Assembly: GCA_936450465.1 (NCBI GenBank)
Contig: OW388304.1
Span: 36,919,593-36,983,592 of the forward strand
From: Gibbula magus
Taxonomy: Eukaryota > Mollusca > Gastropoda > Trochida > Trochidae
Length of the DNA: 64,000 nt
Direction of reading: 5' to 3'
Shown: positions 10,636-21,020 of the stretch, in pieces
Layout: every line of letters begins with the position of its first letter
Numbering within the stretch: position 1 is the first letter of the stretch
The notes under the pieces: generated by a model
Told to the model about the DNA's origin: nothing
Database searches by the model: none
What the model saw: the letters and a program-made list of their open reading frames with translations, nothing else
Translations under genes and position numbers: made by a program

Positions 10636-10692
10636 GAGCTAATGTCGGCAAGAACATACAAGAATATAATCCAGAAAGGATGAAGGCCTGAG
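10636..10692 (+). CDS. Possible terminal exon, gene unknown
   Basis: A good acceptor (ttttttgttttag) precedes 10636. Read with one base carried over from an upstream exon, the segment gives an 18-residue tail (ANVGKNIQEYNPERMKA) and a stop at 10690-10692. That phase does not fit the exon at 3171-3283, which would give a stop after two codons. It may be a chance acceptor, or an intervening exon may have been missed. No polyadenylation signal is obvious nearby. Confidence 0.25.
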
Positions 10693-11019
10693 CTAATTAT
10701 TACATCTGTATTGTAAAAAACATGTTAATGAATCAAATTTGACATTTCATGGTAATTAAAAATATTTCACTCACTAATAACTTTTGTTTTTAATAGTGTT
10801 TTATACACAAAATTACAGTACGTGACTGTAAAAGGTTAACATGAATGCTGTCGGAGGTTTTACTGAAAACATAAGTATTTCAAATTATTTGTTGTGATTT
10901 GTGACCTACCTGGTACTAAATAATACAGCAATCTTACATTCATGCTATGTTACTGTAAAATTTAATGCAGCATTGATGTAAATGATTTGTTGTATAAGTT
11001 ATTGTAAAGAAATGACTGT

Positions 11020-11394
11020 TCATTCTCTGGGGTTTTTTTCTGGACCAATAATCTAAAAGCATATATCCAAGCTCAATGAAACTTGAAATGAGGAATCATC
11101 ATCACTGTGCCTTTTGAGATTTTCAACTTCTTTGGTGTATTGTCTTTAGCCATTTACTCTAGCAATAACTTAAAATTGTGCTTCCAGACCAAAATTCAAA
11201 AACTGCAAGGCCCAGCACAATGAAGTATGGTATGTTGAGCATTCATCATGTGTAGACATGGCTTTTTCGGGTTTTCAAATACTTTGAATAATACTTCCAA
11301 TATGATTTGCAATAGCATCAACAGGCTATATCAAAATTAGTGAAGTGAAACATGTATAGTTTGGAAAATGTGCTTCTTCCTAAATCTCATTTTT
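11020..11394. repeat. Relic of the family B ~140-bp core
   Basis: About two diverged monomers resemble the family B core (gaccaaaattcaaaaactg, caacttctttgg). No capped ends are present. Confidence 0.5.
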
Positions 11395-12098
11395 AGCTCA
11401 TCAGGCCTGAAAGGCCCGATGGGCTTATGGCATGGCATGGTGTCCGGCGTCCGGCCGTCCGTCTGTCTGTCTGTCTGTCCGTCCATCCATAAATTTTTCG
11501 CTTTTTCGACTTCTTCTCCAAAACCAAGGACTCCACAGAGCTGAAATTTTATGTGCAGACTCCTTGGCCAATGGGGATTCTAAATTGTAGATTTCGTGAC
11601 CCCATGACCCCAAATGGGGTCACAGAGGTCACATCCTTAAAAACCTATTTTCATCTTCTTCTCCAGTTCCAAAAGGTCTAGAGAGCTGAAAAGTTGTGTG
11701 CAGACTCCTTGGGTAATGGGGATTCTAATTTGTAGATTTCGTGACCCCGTGACCTCAAATGGGGTCTCAGGGGTCACCTCCTTAAAAACCTATTTCCATC
11801 TTCTTCTCCAGTTCCAAAAGGTCTAGAGAGCTGAAAAGTTGTGTGCATACTCCTTGGCTAATGGGGATTCTAAATTGTAGATTTTGTGACCCGAGAGCTG
11901 AAAAGTTGTGTAGAGACTCTTTGGTCAAAGGTGATTCTTAATTGTAGGATTGGTGACCCTGTGACTCCAAATATAGGTCACAGGGGTCATGATCTAAAAA
12001 CCTATTTTGCTTGTTAACAATGTATTATTTGAGATAACTTAGATATTCAACCTCAGATAATAAATCAAATCCTAGTGAGCTACAGAGCCCATGGCTCT
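11395..12098 (+). mobile_element. Palindrome-capped tandem-core element, family A, short copy
   Basis: The 5' end agctcatcaggcctgaaagg (from 11395) is followed by a cgtc(tgtc)n run. Three to four 145-bp monomers and the 3' hairpin agagcc-cat-ggctct (12084-12098) with a T-run follow. It is the same family as 589-2325, with fewer cores. Confidence 0.65.
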
Positions 12099-12099
12099 A

Positions 12100-13060
12100 T
12101 TTTTAAAAAAAACAAAAAAACTTTTCCATTGAAATTGCTCAAAAGAATTTTAACAAAAGGCATATTAATGGGTGATTGTTAATTTGTCTTTAGTCTGGTC
12201 CAAGTTTGTTTTCTATACATAGAGCATATCTGTCTTTTCTTGACTAATACCATGTTTATCTCATCGAGTGAGGTAGAAACGTTATATTTTATATATAATA
12301 TATATTACTTTTATACCTCACGAGATCAGATTAAAAATGGTGTTTGTCAAAAATTTACGGATATTCTATTTATTATATGATATTATCCACATAATTACGT
12401 CCAATAGGGTCGTTTTCACGCTGAGTGGCCGCTAGGAACAGCCTGTCACCACAATAACACTGTGACGTCATAAGCCAATTCGCCGCGTGAGACCATTGTT
12501 TTATGATGTCAAATGATATCAGTCACCGTTGGCAGTGAAAATATAAGTTATTTCCACTGTAGCATGATAGACAGTTTATTTCACTGATAAATCCCAGTAT
12601 TTCACTGCTCGTCATATTATAAATGTATATATATATTTCCAGATGAAATGACGAAACAATCTCCCTTAATCATAATTAGGTTTTAACAAGATGTTCATGC
12701 AAATATTATATATGTAATTAGTAAGTAAATAAACATATAAATGTCATATCACAAAATTAATTTCTTTTTAGAACATGTAAGTTGTTAAAATTTAATTGGT
12801 GCAGAAAATGCATTATATGCTAAAGATCAATGTGCCAAAAAGGTAACAATAAATACATACAATTATTTGATTTTTATTTGTGAAATACGGCATTTATCGG
12901 TTAAAATAAAATCCGTATTTTCACTGAGTGAAATAACATGTTATTCTACTCAGTGAAATAACACTTTCAATCATATAATGTCATCGTAACAATAGGATGA
13001 CGTCATAGGATGGCCGTGGAAAGGAAGGCGATCTCGGAGGCTCTGTTTACAAAATGCTAA
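12100..13060. other. AT-rich spacer with decayed foldback sequence
   Basis: No gene is seen. Around 12240-12350, a ctaatacc...tctcatc arm and a gagat...ggt arm look like a decayed relative of the foldback at 13063-13242. Isolated gccaaaaaggtaac at about 12833 recalls the satellite word. Confidence 0.4.
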
Positions 13061-13062
13061 AT

Positions 13063-13242
13063 CTAATAAATAGATCATTTGACATTTCTCGTCGAATACC
13101 ATGTATATCTCATCTCGTGAAGAAGAAATAATATATTTACACTCGTGGCTGCGCCACTCGTGAAAATATGCATTTCTACTTTACTAGATGAGATATAATT
13201 GGTATTCGACGAGAAATGTAAAATATCCTCTATTTATTAACT
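13063..13242. mobile_element. Foldback element with ~55-bp inverted arms
   Basis: The left arm (from about 13063, through acatttctcgtcgaatacc at 13082) and the right arm (ending acgagaaatgt at 13219 and beyond) are reverse complements with few mismatches. A short loop contains gtggctgcgccac. The element is about 180 bp with no ORF. A related but diverged foldback lies at 14691-14798. Confidence 0.65.
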
Positions 13243-13259
13243 TTATGACCATATAGCAA

Positions 13260-13840
13260 TTTTTTTTACCTTTTTGGCTCATTTCGTAATTGTTACAAAG
13301 TTAATATTTTCATAAAGTGAAAATAATATTTAACTCTAAACTAATAATAAATAGGGATTTAAAGCATTTTATTGTAATTGTAAATTTCGCTTGAACATTT
13401 TCGCCTAACAATTTTGGCTCCACCTTTTTGGCTCCAAATATATATAACTTGAATAAAACATTAAAAAATTAAGATAAAATGGTTTTAGTCACTTTTTATC
13501 ATTAGTTTAGAGTTAAACTTTATTTTCTTTAAACAAAATTATTAACTTTGTAACAAATAAGAAAAGAGCCAAAAAGGCAACAATTTTGCTATGAGCCAAA
13601 ATTGTAAATTTTGCTTGAACATTTTTGCCTAACAATTTTGGCTCCACCTTTTTGGCTCCAAATATATATAACTTGAATAAAACATTAGAAAATTAAGATA
13701 AAATGGTTTTAATCACTTTTTATCATTAGTTTAGAGTTAAACTTTATTTTCTCTGAACAAAAATATTAACTTTGTAACAAATAAGAAAAGAGCCAAAAAG
13801 GTAACAATTTTGCTCTATGGTCAAAAAGGTAATAATTGTA
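13260..13840. repeat. ~230-bp direct repeat with internal inverted gagccaaaaaggt motifs
   Basis: Two nearly identical units (about 13380-13605 and 13607-13830) share tttggctccacctttttggc and ttaactttgtaacaaataag. The satellite word gagccaaaaaggta occurs in both orientations, so each unit can also fold. No gene is seen. Confidence 0.65.
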
Positions 13841-13962
13841 AGTATATATATATATTGCCTGACAACGTATTATCCGTTATGTATGGCCTGAAGAGGCTGT
13901 GTAGCTGAAAGCGCTCGCCATTAAAATGGATGATTTCTACTTCTAAATCCATTATTTTTTCC

Positions 13963-13988
13963 ATATATATATATATATATATATATAT
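13963..13988. repeat. (AT)n microsatellite
   Basis: A run of about 13 AT dinucleotides. Confidence 0.85.
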
Positions 13989-14097
13989 TGTAATATATAA
14001 CTTTTCCACCGCTCTAGATTAGACTCACATTGTATTTGTCAACATATGCAATATATTCGTTTCATTATTTGATGTAATGTTTTTTTTTAATGTTCAG

Positions 14098-14319
14098 GTT
14101 ACAGGGGGTGCAGTTCCAAAACCATATGGCTCATACCTGTCCCCGGAGAAGCAGGTTAACACCAGCTACTATCGCTACAAGGTCCTCCAGGGTGTTCTGG
14201 CTGTGTCTCTTTTACATGGGGACCCTGTGTATCTGACTCTGAGTCCATCAACCCTGTTTCCTAACATGAAGGTTAAATCTGAATCTGCCTTTGGTGGAGT
14301 CTTCCTGGGTGATATATAG
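14098..14319 (+). pseudogene. Orphan last exon of a C1q-domain gene (copy 0)
   Basis: An acceptor (tgttcag) precedes 14098. The 74 codons with stop encode the C-terminal half of a C1q domain: a GSY motif, GVLAVSL, the VYLTLSP strand and the terminal FGGVFLGDI. This is homologous to exon 4 of the downstream genes at the same splice phase. Intron sequence just upstream (13989-14040) matches intron 3 of the other copies. No exon 3, 2 or 1 is visible in the 14 kb upstream, which is filled with repeats. Either the other exons were lost, or they lie beyond the left edge across a very large intron. The exon itself is undamaged. Confidence 0.7.
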
Positions 14320-14354
14320 AGCAGGATCCAGTTGACCAAAGTCTTTACATGACC

Positions 14355-14690
14355 TTAAAGGGACAGGACGATACTTTTTGAGAAACGAATTTAACAGAGA
14401 ATATATTTACTGTATTAATATACTGTGATTTACATTTGTTTTGTACATACATAAAAACATGTGTAAGGCCCAAATATCGAGCTCCGCTGTTCAATGGCAT
14501 TTTGATTTCTCTTGATCATCGGATGTCACTTTTAATATTAGTCTTGTTTAATCTTAACTTCCTTTGCAGTATGCACGTTTACTGCCTCGAAGCGCATCAA
14601 GTTCAGCAACATCCTTATAGTCACAATAGTTTGAGCATGTGCACTGCACGTTGCTGCATCCTCATCTTGGTGTTAAAGGTATAGAGACTA
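14355..14690. repeat. Shared 3'-flank segment of the C1q units (copy 0)
   Basis: ccttaaagggacaggacgat begins a segment also found after genes 1, 2 and 4, through to gcactgcacgttgctgc. In gene 4 the same segment is bounded by gttaaagggacag and its reverse complement, so it may be an old inverted-repeat element carried along by the duplications. Confidence 0.55.
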
Positions 14691-14798
14691 TTTAATTGTT
14701 TTTGCCGAATATCATTTCTATTTCATCGAGTCAAGTGATATTTTCATGAGTGGCTCAGCAAGATGAGACAGAAATGATATTCGGCAAAAACAATGAAA
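14691..14798. mobile_element. 108-bp foldback element
   Basis: The 29-bp arms 14691-14719 and 14770-14798 are reverse complements with one mismatch (core tttttgccgaatatcatt). The short loop includes gagtggctcagc. Confidence 0.7.
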
Positions 14799-15065
14799 TG
14801 GTTTATTTTATTATATCCGATTTATCTGCATAAAACATTCAAACGTGAGACATCGAAACTTTAGAGCAGTCTTACTGTAGTGTTGATTGACTTAATCCTA
14901 ACAACTCTACTTACATTTGCGCAAAAATGCGGTGAGAAAATAATTCCATTGAAATAAATGGATAAACAGGACAATATTTATAAAATAAAATATATTGTTA
15001 ATGTTTATCAATTTAAGATTAATGTTGTGTTTTTGGTAACATATAATAAAATGAAGACGCCTAAA

Positions 15066-15183
15066 AATGTAAGGAAATAACAAAATATGGTACATGTATA
15101 TAGCAAACAAAACAATGGTGAGGAAACTCAATCACGTTTTGTTTGCTATATAAATGTACCATATTTTGTTATTTCCTTACATT
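15066..15183. mobile_element. Foldback with 48-bp near-perfect arms
   Basis: The arms 15066-15113 and 15136-15183 are reverse complements with one mismatch, around a 22-bp loop. The near-identity implies recent origin. A segment reading ccgatgaaggag..ctccgaaac follows directly (15188-15216). Confidence 0.75.
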
Positions 15184-15239
15184 CCACCCGATGAAGGAGT
15201 GAGTATGTGCTCCGAAACGTCGTGTATTTTCACATTAAA

Positions 15240-16236
15240 GAGGTTGTTATCCGGAAAATATTCCTGTTCTTATCATTATCAATGTTTTGTCGAAATAAAC
15301 CTCCATAGAAACGGAAAAGCTCAATAGTATCAAACCTGTCATACTATCTGACTCAACAATATTGTGACGTTAAATGTTCAGTCTTTTAAAATCAAGCCCT
15401 TCTATATCAAAGAGCAGCATATTTCTTATGTTTTAGTTCATCTTATTCTTGGCCCCGTCTTGTCATGTACGTTTTTTTTTAGGGTTTATAGAAATTCTTA
15501 GAAAAGTCGGCAGACTGATAGAAAATGTTTATGATATTTAGTTGCTGAGTCAGTATCTGTCTCTTCTAAGAGGGTTTCAAATTCAGTTTCAATGAATTCT
15601 TATAATATCTCAATAACATTTGCAGAAGAATCCTGATTCCATGACAACTTCATCCAATCTCGAGAAGTTGATTCAGTAGGTAGCTTGGTGTCTCACTATA
15701 AGTATCTATAACTATCACTATAAGTTGCACACTCTTCTGTTGAGTAAGAGACAATCTTAAATGAACAATATATTGGAAATGTGTTGGAGAAAGCAACATC
15801 TTCAACTTTAAAGGTTTGAATATATGAGAATAATTTTATTAAAGATATAGTCCACTACACGTAACCACTTATAGGTGAACTCCACCTGTTTATCTGAAAA
15901 CAGCCTTCCATTTAAGATATGGATACCAAAACTTCCATACATTTTGTCTATAGCTATAACAGTACTCTCTGGGAACTATTTCCCCGTTCTTATGATATAT
16001 ATATTGTATATCTACTGCTATTTTGTTTGATCGTTTTAAGATAATTGTATGTCCATCACTGTTGTAAAGATAAGTTGCAAAAGAAAATACCACGCAACCT
16101 TTATCAAACCATAGTGACTTCTGATTGTGAGTAACCTACATAGCAGAGATAAAACACAACACAAAACCTTCTTACAGAGGAGAAGCAAGTTAACAGATAA
16201 GGATACACGCAATTTTTGAACTATTTTAATGCAAAT
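15240..16236 (+). promoter_or_regulatory. Upstream region of C1q gene 1
   Basis: No ORF of note. From about 16126 the words gtgagtaacctacatag and gataaaacaca recur upstream of genes 2, 3 and 4, so this is duplicated 5'-flank or 5' UTR. No clear TATA box lies at a usable distance from the start codon. Confidence 0.45.
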
Positions 16237-16581
16237 ATGTACTTAACAATTCCATGTATCGCCTTCATGATTTGCCTGTATGGGGCGAGTACAGACAACA
16301 CAACAGATTACATTCATCAATTGGAGCTTAAGATCTCAGATCTCGAGAGTCACTCTCTTGCATCGGAACAGAAACAGGCCGCAGTTCTAGCCAGTATTCT
16401 ATCCAGAATACAGTCCCAGGAACAGAAGATACAGTCTCAAGAACAGAAGATACAGTCCCAGGACCAGAAGATACAGTCCCAGGACCAGAAGATACAATCC
16501 CAGCAATATAATGAGACCGCCGATGTCTCCAGCATTCTATCCAAGTTACAGTCACAGGAACAGCAGATACAGGAACTCAAG
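16237..16581 (+). CDS. Gene 1 exon 1: signal peptide and coiled coil
   Basis: 115 codons, ending ctcaag|gtttga, phase 0. It contains the longest heptad-repeat stalk of the cluster. Confidence 0.85.
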
Positions 16582-17940
16582 GTTTGACAGATTTCATGTC
16601 TGGAAATAGTCTCAATGCTCATATGATTATAGACATAATATACCGATCAGCGAATTTAGTTATTTTCATATCTATGTTTACATCATATCCGACCGACTAG
16701 GTTATTCACTCACTCACTATTAAAAAAATATAAAAAATTGCAGAATATATACTTGTCCAAATAACATAATGTAATACCAACGTTAAGGAACTCGAGTCGA
16801 AAACATAATATAAAGTTCTATTTATTACTAAGTTCATGATATTTTTAAAAATACCTAATAACTATTTTAACAGAGACTGACACCCGACCGTAAGAACGCA
16901 ACATCATGTAAGAGTGAACGTCGTATGTTTAAGAATGAGGTCATGTTACCTTGACAACGTGATATTCTATCACTAGAGCGCACTTAGTTATTAAAATTAG
17001 TTATGAAAGAATCGTGACGATTACAATGAAAAGTAAATACTCATTTAACTATGTTTTTCAGACTGATAATTCATTTATATAGTTTTTTGATTTGTCACTT
17101 TTTTTGGGTATATTTATCTAGTGGTTTTAAAATTGAGGATTGGATGAAAAGTTGATGATATTTTAGTATGTTTTCATCAATATTTCTTTTAAAATTCGTT
17201 TTATCACGGAAAAATCGATATAAAGCATTTATCATCGATAATTAAAATAGTTCACAGCTACACGGCAGTGGTCATGTCAGGTGACCTGCGACTTTTTACT
17301 TTCAATTAATTCAACAAATCAGAGGCCTTCCTATATAAGGCATTGAATGTGGTGTTTGAAGAGCTTTTGGGGCAGTACGCAGATTAGAAAAGCACCGACG
17401 TCTGTATGGCTATTTCTTTCTATTGGACCTAAACATGTCTATTTTTTCACTTTGACCATTTTGTTCATTTTACCTTCAAGAACATGTATTTTTTGCTGGA
17501 TATTATGGACACAGGACAAACAGTGATGGCATCAGCTTGCCGGATCCTTCCAGATTCGCCCCAATTTGGGCGGATCAAGCAGGATCCGGAAGAATCCGCA
17601 AAGGTGTATTCAACCACTTTTTGTCCTGATGAACTATATTCTATAAAAAGGTTATTGACACCCCTCATTTCAATATCATCGTATTTCAGTGTTCATATTT
17701 TGACTAGAATTCATATAGTATGACAAGTTTAAAATTGTTATGTCTTCTTAACATATTTATTGAGTGTTTTGGAAACCTGTTCATTTTAGCCATGATTGCA
17801 ATACATGTTTTACAGAATGAATTAGAAAACGCCACTAAAACTGACTGTTCCTCGGCCTCCTCATCAGGTTTGTATGATCAATACATAAATTATACAATGT
17901 AGTTGACGTTGTAATAATACACTAATTGCGAGGTCGCCGT

Positions 17941-17977
<37 letters not shown>

Positions 17978-20900
17978 CCGATATTGACATGTTCAAAATA
18001 AGATAAATTTACATTTTACTTTCTGAAATTATTGATTTTTTGCAAAGCAATTCCTTTTAAACGATTTATATCAAACCAAATGCCCCTCCACGTTTCACAG
18101 TTAAAATAAATTATCCCTTGCGATGATCACCATCAATTTCCCTGATAATATTTCGTTGTTACAGTATTTTCTTTAGTTTGAAAAGTGTTAGATCAGCTGT
18201 TTCGAAGTTAAATATGTATAAACTGGTATTTACTGATTGTCCTACTCCTATCAATTGCATAACTTTACAAGCAATGATTGTAGTTTCACAAAGACTAATT
18301 TAAAAGTATATTTTAGTGACTGTGGTCACTGTTTTCTCCATATGATGTTGATCAACTTCTGGACAATGTATTTGTACTTTTGTAGATGGTCCAATTGAGG
18401 ACAGTGCCATTATTACAATTTACCAGTGTGACTAAACATCATAATAAAACACATGCAGGCACACAGCCTGTAGTATCCGAAGGGAGAACATGTCCATTGC
18501 TGGTAACCATATCACTCGGTAGTCCTTCATTACACTTACTTATACATGGTTTTTATACAATAAACTTTGTTGAAAATAAAGAGAAGGTGAAGAAACTAAA
18601 GCCATGTTCGAGTTGTATAAACCATTGATTTACAATCCATTCAAACAGTATGTCAGATAGTTTTATTATGTGGTTGCTTAAGCAAAAACCGAATTGCAGT
18701 TTCACATTCAGGTTTTCAAACGGTGGTATTCGAAGCGAGAACAACTCATGACTTGAATGAGACAAGCAAGATCTACTTCAACCAGATCAGCACCAACGTC
18801 GGAGGTGCTTACTCCTCCAAAACCGGTATCTTCACAGCGCCCAGAAACGGCACCTTCCTGATCTGGTTCAGTGTCATTCTGCAGTTGCCAAGTGCTCACA
18901 GTCTCCCTGTGATAAAGGTACGTTATCTTATAGCTCGGAATAAGTGAGGACATTACATGTTTATCATTGTTATATTGTCCACTTGCCTGCCAAAGTATAT
19001 ATATATATATAACGCTGTCCTAAGGGTACGTTCTCTGAAGAAGTTTCGAAGTGGAAGACACAATTTTTTCAGTGCATTACACATTTAATATCAGTAGTAT
19101 AAATTCGCGTACTTGTTCTTCGAGATGCATACACTTTAGGGAGAAAAAATATAAGGAACTATGCATTTACTCAAATGTCGTCATTCATTTTACACTATTG
19201 TGCTTTTAGCATACTTTCTGCTTTTAGCATAATTTAGTGTTATATATACCTTATTGAAAATTATTATAGACTTTTTTCTTTGTCGTAGTAAACAGAAATT
19301 CATTTCGCTAACATATAATTATAAAACAAGGGAATTCAACATGCGACAACAAACGCCTCTTGGTCCTACATTTGTATGTATACAGGGGAAATCTTTAAAC
19401 AGGAACTATTGTAATTTGATTTTCCCCTGAAAAGTGGAGCTCATTATAATTAGGAGTTCAAAAAACTGAATCTCTATTTGCTGCTGTTGAATTACATTGT
19501 TGAAATTTTCAAAATATGCCAAAGTTAATACGCATGTTCAGAATATCTAACAAATGTGTAAATATCTGGCAAAAACTTAAAACTCGATATTTTTTGAAAT
19601 TTCGAGAAATGTTTTAGATACGCACGGAATATTTTCTGGAACGTATCTAGAAATGTTCCAGATACGTTTGAGAACGTTTCTAGATACGCATTAGATATAA
19701 TCTCCAGTTTCAGGGTATATTTATTTATTTGACAACAGCTGAACCAACCGCCAAGCAATACGTTACACATTCAGCCTCTTATTGATCAAACAAACTCAAA
19801 AGAAACGTCCCCATATAAAATACAAGATATTTCAATCCACGGGCGATAAATACGTCTGAAACAGCGTTACAAGATGTCTTCAGAACCCAACAATACTAAA
19901 TATGAATTGTGAAAACATTATCTGTTCATATTTCATAGAAAAACCCAGAAATCGTTGTTTTGGATTGTTTTGTGACGTTCTACCGTAATGATGCGTCAAC
20001 AAATGTATATCCAAGAAGGTTATTAATGTCGGTGACATCTTGTGTTAATTAAATTTCTAATTTTACAATTTGTAAAACTTGCTTATCGCACATTGTTGCC
20101 AAAAACATCTTGATAAAGCGATTTAACACCCCAAGTATATGTGAACAGATATACAAATAAAATCATCATACTCTTGTGTATGAAATTGTGAGTACATCTT
20201 CATAAAACGTGTCAATCAAATAAATTCAAAATCTACTTTCTCCGACATCAATATTTCATTCTATAGTCGTTTAAATATGTGCATCGGGACGTTTCTTTTG
20301 CATGTGAATATATTTTAAGTGCATTTAATGCTGACATTGTTTTCTTTCTTGAAGGAGAATATAAGTGGAGACATAGAGGTTATCATGCGGGAATAGTTGA
20401 TATATCATGCTATCATGAACCCAGCATTTAATGCTGACATTGTTTTCTTTCTTGAAGGAGAATTTAAGTGGAGACATAGAGGTTATCATGCGGGAACAGT
20501 TGATATATCATGCTATCATGATATATTGGGGAATACACTTTGTATGTAACTAAATAAATACTTAAGTCCTCCGCAAGATAAACATGGTATTGCATTACAT
20601 TATATTACAATACATGGTATTATATAACATTTTATTGCAATACATGGTATGACATTAGAGGGTGTGACATTAAATGCTATAATGTTGTCACCAATCTGAA
20701 TATATTTAGATAAATAAATTGTCGATTTTAATCTGTTTAGACCTCCTACACGCACACTGATTAAGAAACAGTAAATTATCAGATGTATCAAATGAGTGTT
20801 TGATTTTTTCTTGCAGGTTACAGGGGGTAGAGGTGCTACCATATATAGCTCATACTTCCCCTCAAAGAACCTTTCAAAACACCATTATGTCTACAAGGTC

Positions 20901-21020
20901 ATCCAGGATGTTCGTGCTGTGTCTCTCGTAAAGGGGGAACCAGTGTCTCTGACCCTTAGTCCACCAACCAAGGTTAAATTTCCATCTACCTTTGGTGGAG
21001 TCCTCCTGGGAAATATGTAA
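16237..21020 (+). CDS. Secreted coiled-coil C1q-domain protein, gene 1 (4 exons, 268 aa)
   Basis: Exons are 16237-16581, 17816-17867, 18712-18917 and 20817-21020, with GT..AG introns in phases 0, 1, 0; the joined length is 807 nt. The first ATG matching the paralogues (MYLTIPC) is used; upstream in-frame codons contain no ATG. Residues 1-18 are a hydrophobic signal peptide, followed by an N-glycosylation sequon (NTT). Residues 25-115 are a coiled coil with five 7-residue IQSQ(E/D)QK repeats. A short linker (ENATKTD) leads to a complete C1q domain of about 135 residues: TVVFEART, the NVGGAYSSKTGIFTAPRNG block, LIWFSV, and the last strand FGGVLLGN. There is no collagen stretch. In bivalves such proteins are secreted lectin-like recognition molecules; that role is inferred from the family. 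AATAAA lies at 21199. Confidence 0.85.
16408..16512 (+). repeat. In-frame 21-bp minisatellite encoding heptads
   Basis: Five units of 21 bp (first unit atacagtcccaggaacagaa plus g) keep the frame, and each encodes one 7-residue coiled-coil heptad. The other copies hold fewer units. Confidence 0.85.
16582..17815 (+). other. Gene 1 intron 1
   Basis: AT-rich. It contains a TATA-like ctatataagg at about 17331, then an ATG-led open stretch (17484 on) ending at a possible donor, and an imperfect 22-bp inverted repeat (ccggatcct...aggatccgg) at about 17538-17590. Whether these form an alternative first exon cannot be told. Confidence 0.5.
17816..17867 (+). CDS. Gene 1 exon 2: 52-nt linker
   Basis: Follows ttttacag and ends tcatcag|gtttgt. 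It encodes NELENATKTDCSSASSS plus one base; the NAT sequon is conserved in genes 3 and 4 (NGT in gene 2). Confidence 0.8.
17868..18711 (+). other. Gene 1 intron 2 with (TA)n
   Basis: A (TA)n run occupies about 17943-17976. An ORF at 18386-18628 has no supporting splice signals or motifs. Nothing else recognised. Confidence 0.5.
18712..18917 (+). CDS. Gene 1 exon 3: N-terminal half of C1q domain
   Basis: 206 nt between cattcag and gataaag|gtacgt. It encodes the F-x-A-R-T strand and the NVGGAY...GIFTAPRNGTFLIWFSV signature of C1q domains. Confidence 0.88.
18918..20816 (+). other. Gene 1 intron 3
   Basis: 1.9 kb, AT-rich. At 19590-19700 several short inverted words (cgtatctagaaatgttcc and similar) overlap. 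At 20321-20526 there is a 103-bp tandem duplication. At 20583-20660, acatggtat-type simple repeats occur. Confidence 0.6.
20321..20526. repeat. 103-bp tandem duplication
   Basis: gcatttaatgctgacattgt starts both copies (20321 and 20424); the copies differ at only a few positions through gctatcatga. Confidence 0.85.
20817..21020 (+). CDS. Gene 1 exon 4: C-terminal half of C1q domain
   Basis: Follows ttcttgcag and has 68 codons including the stop. It encodes VTGGRGA...VSLTLSPPTKV and the closing FGGVLLGNM. Confidence 0.87.
   Translation, partial: VTGGRGATIYSSYFPSKNLSKHHYVYKVIQDVRAVSLVKGEPVSLTLSPPTKVKFPSTFGGVLLGNM

Noticed and set aside
16328..16622. Minus-strand ORFs opposite gene 1 exon 1
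   Set aside because: They are the antisense of the heptad repeat and have no independent support.
18386..18628. 80-residue ORF in gene 1 intron 2 as an extra exon
   Set aside because: No counterpart in genes 2 or 4, and the exon 2 to exon 3 phase already fits without it.
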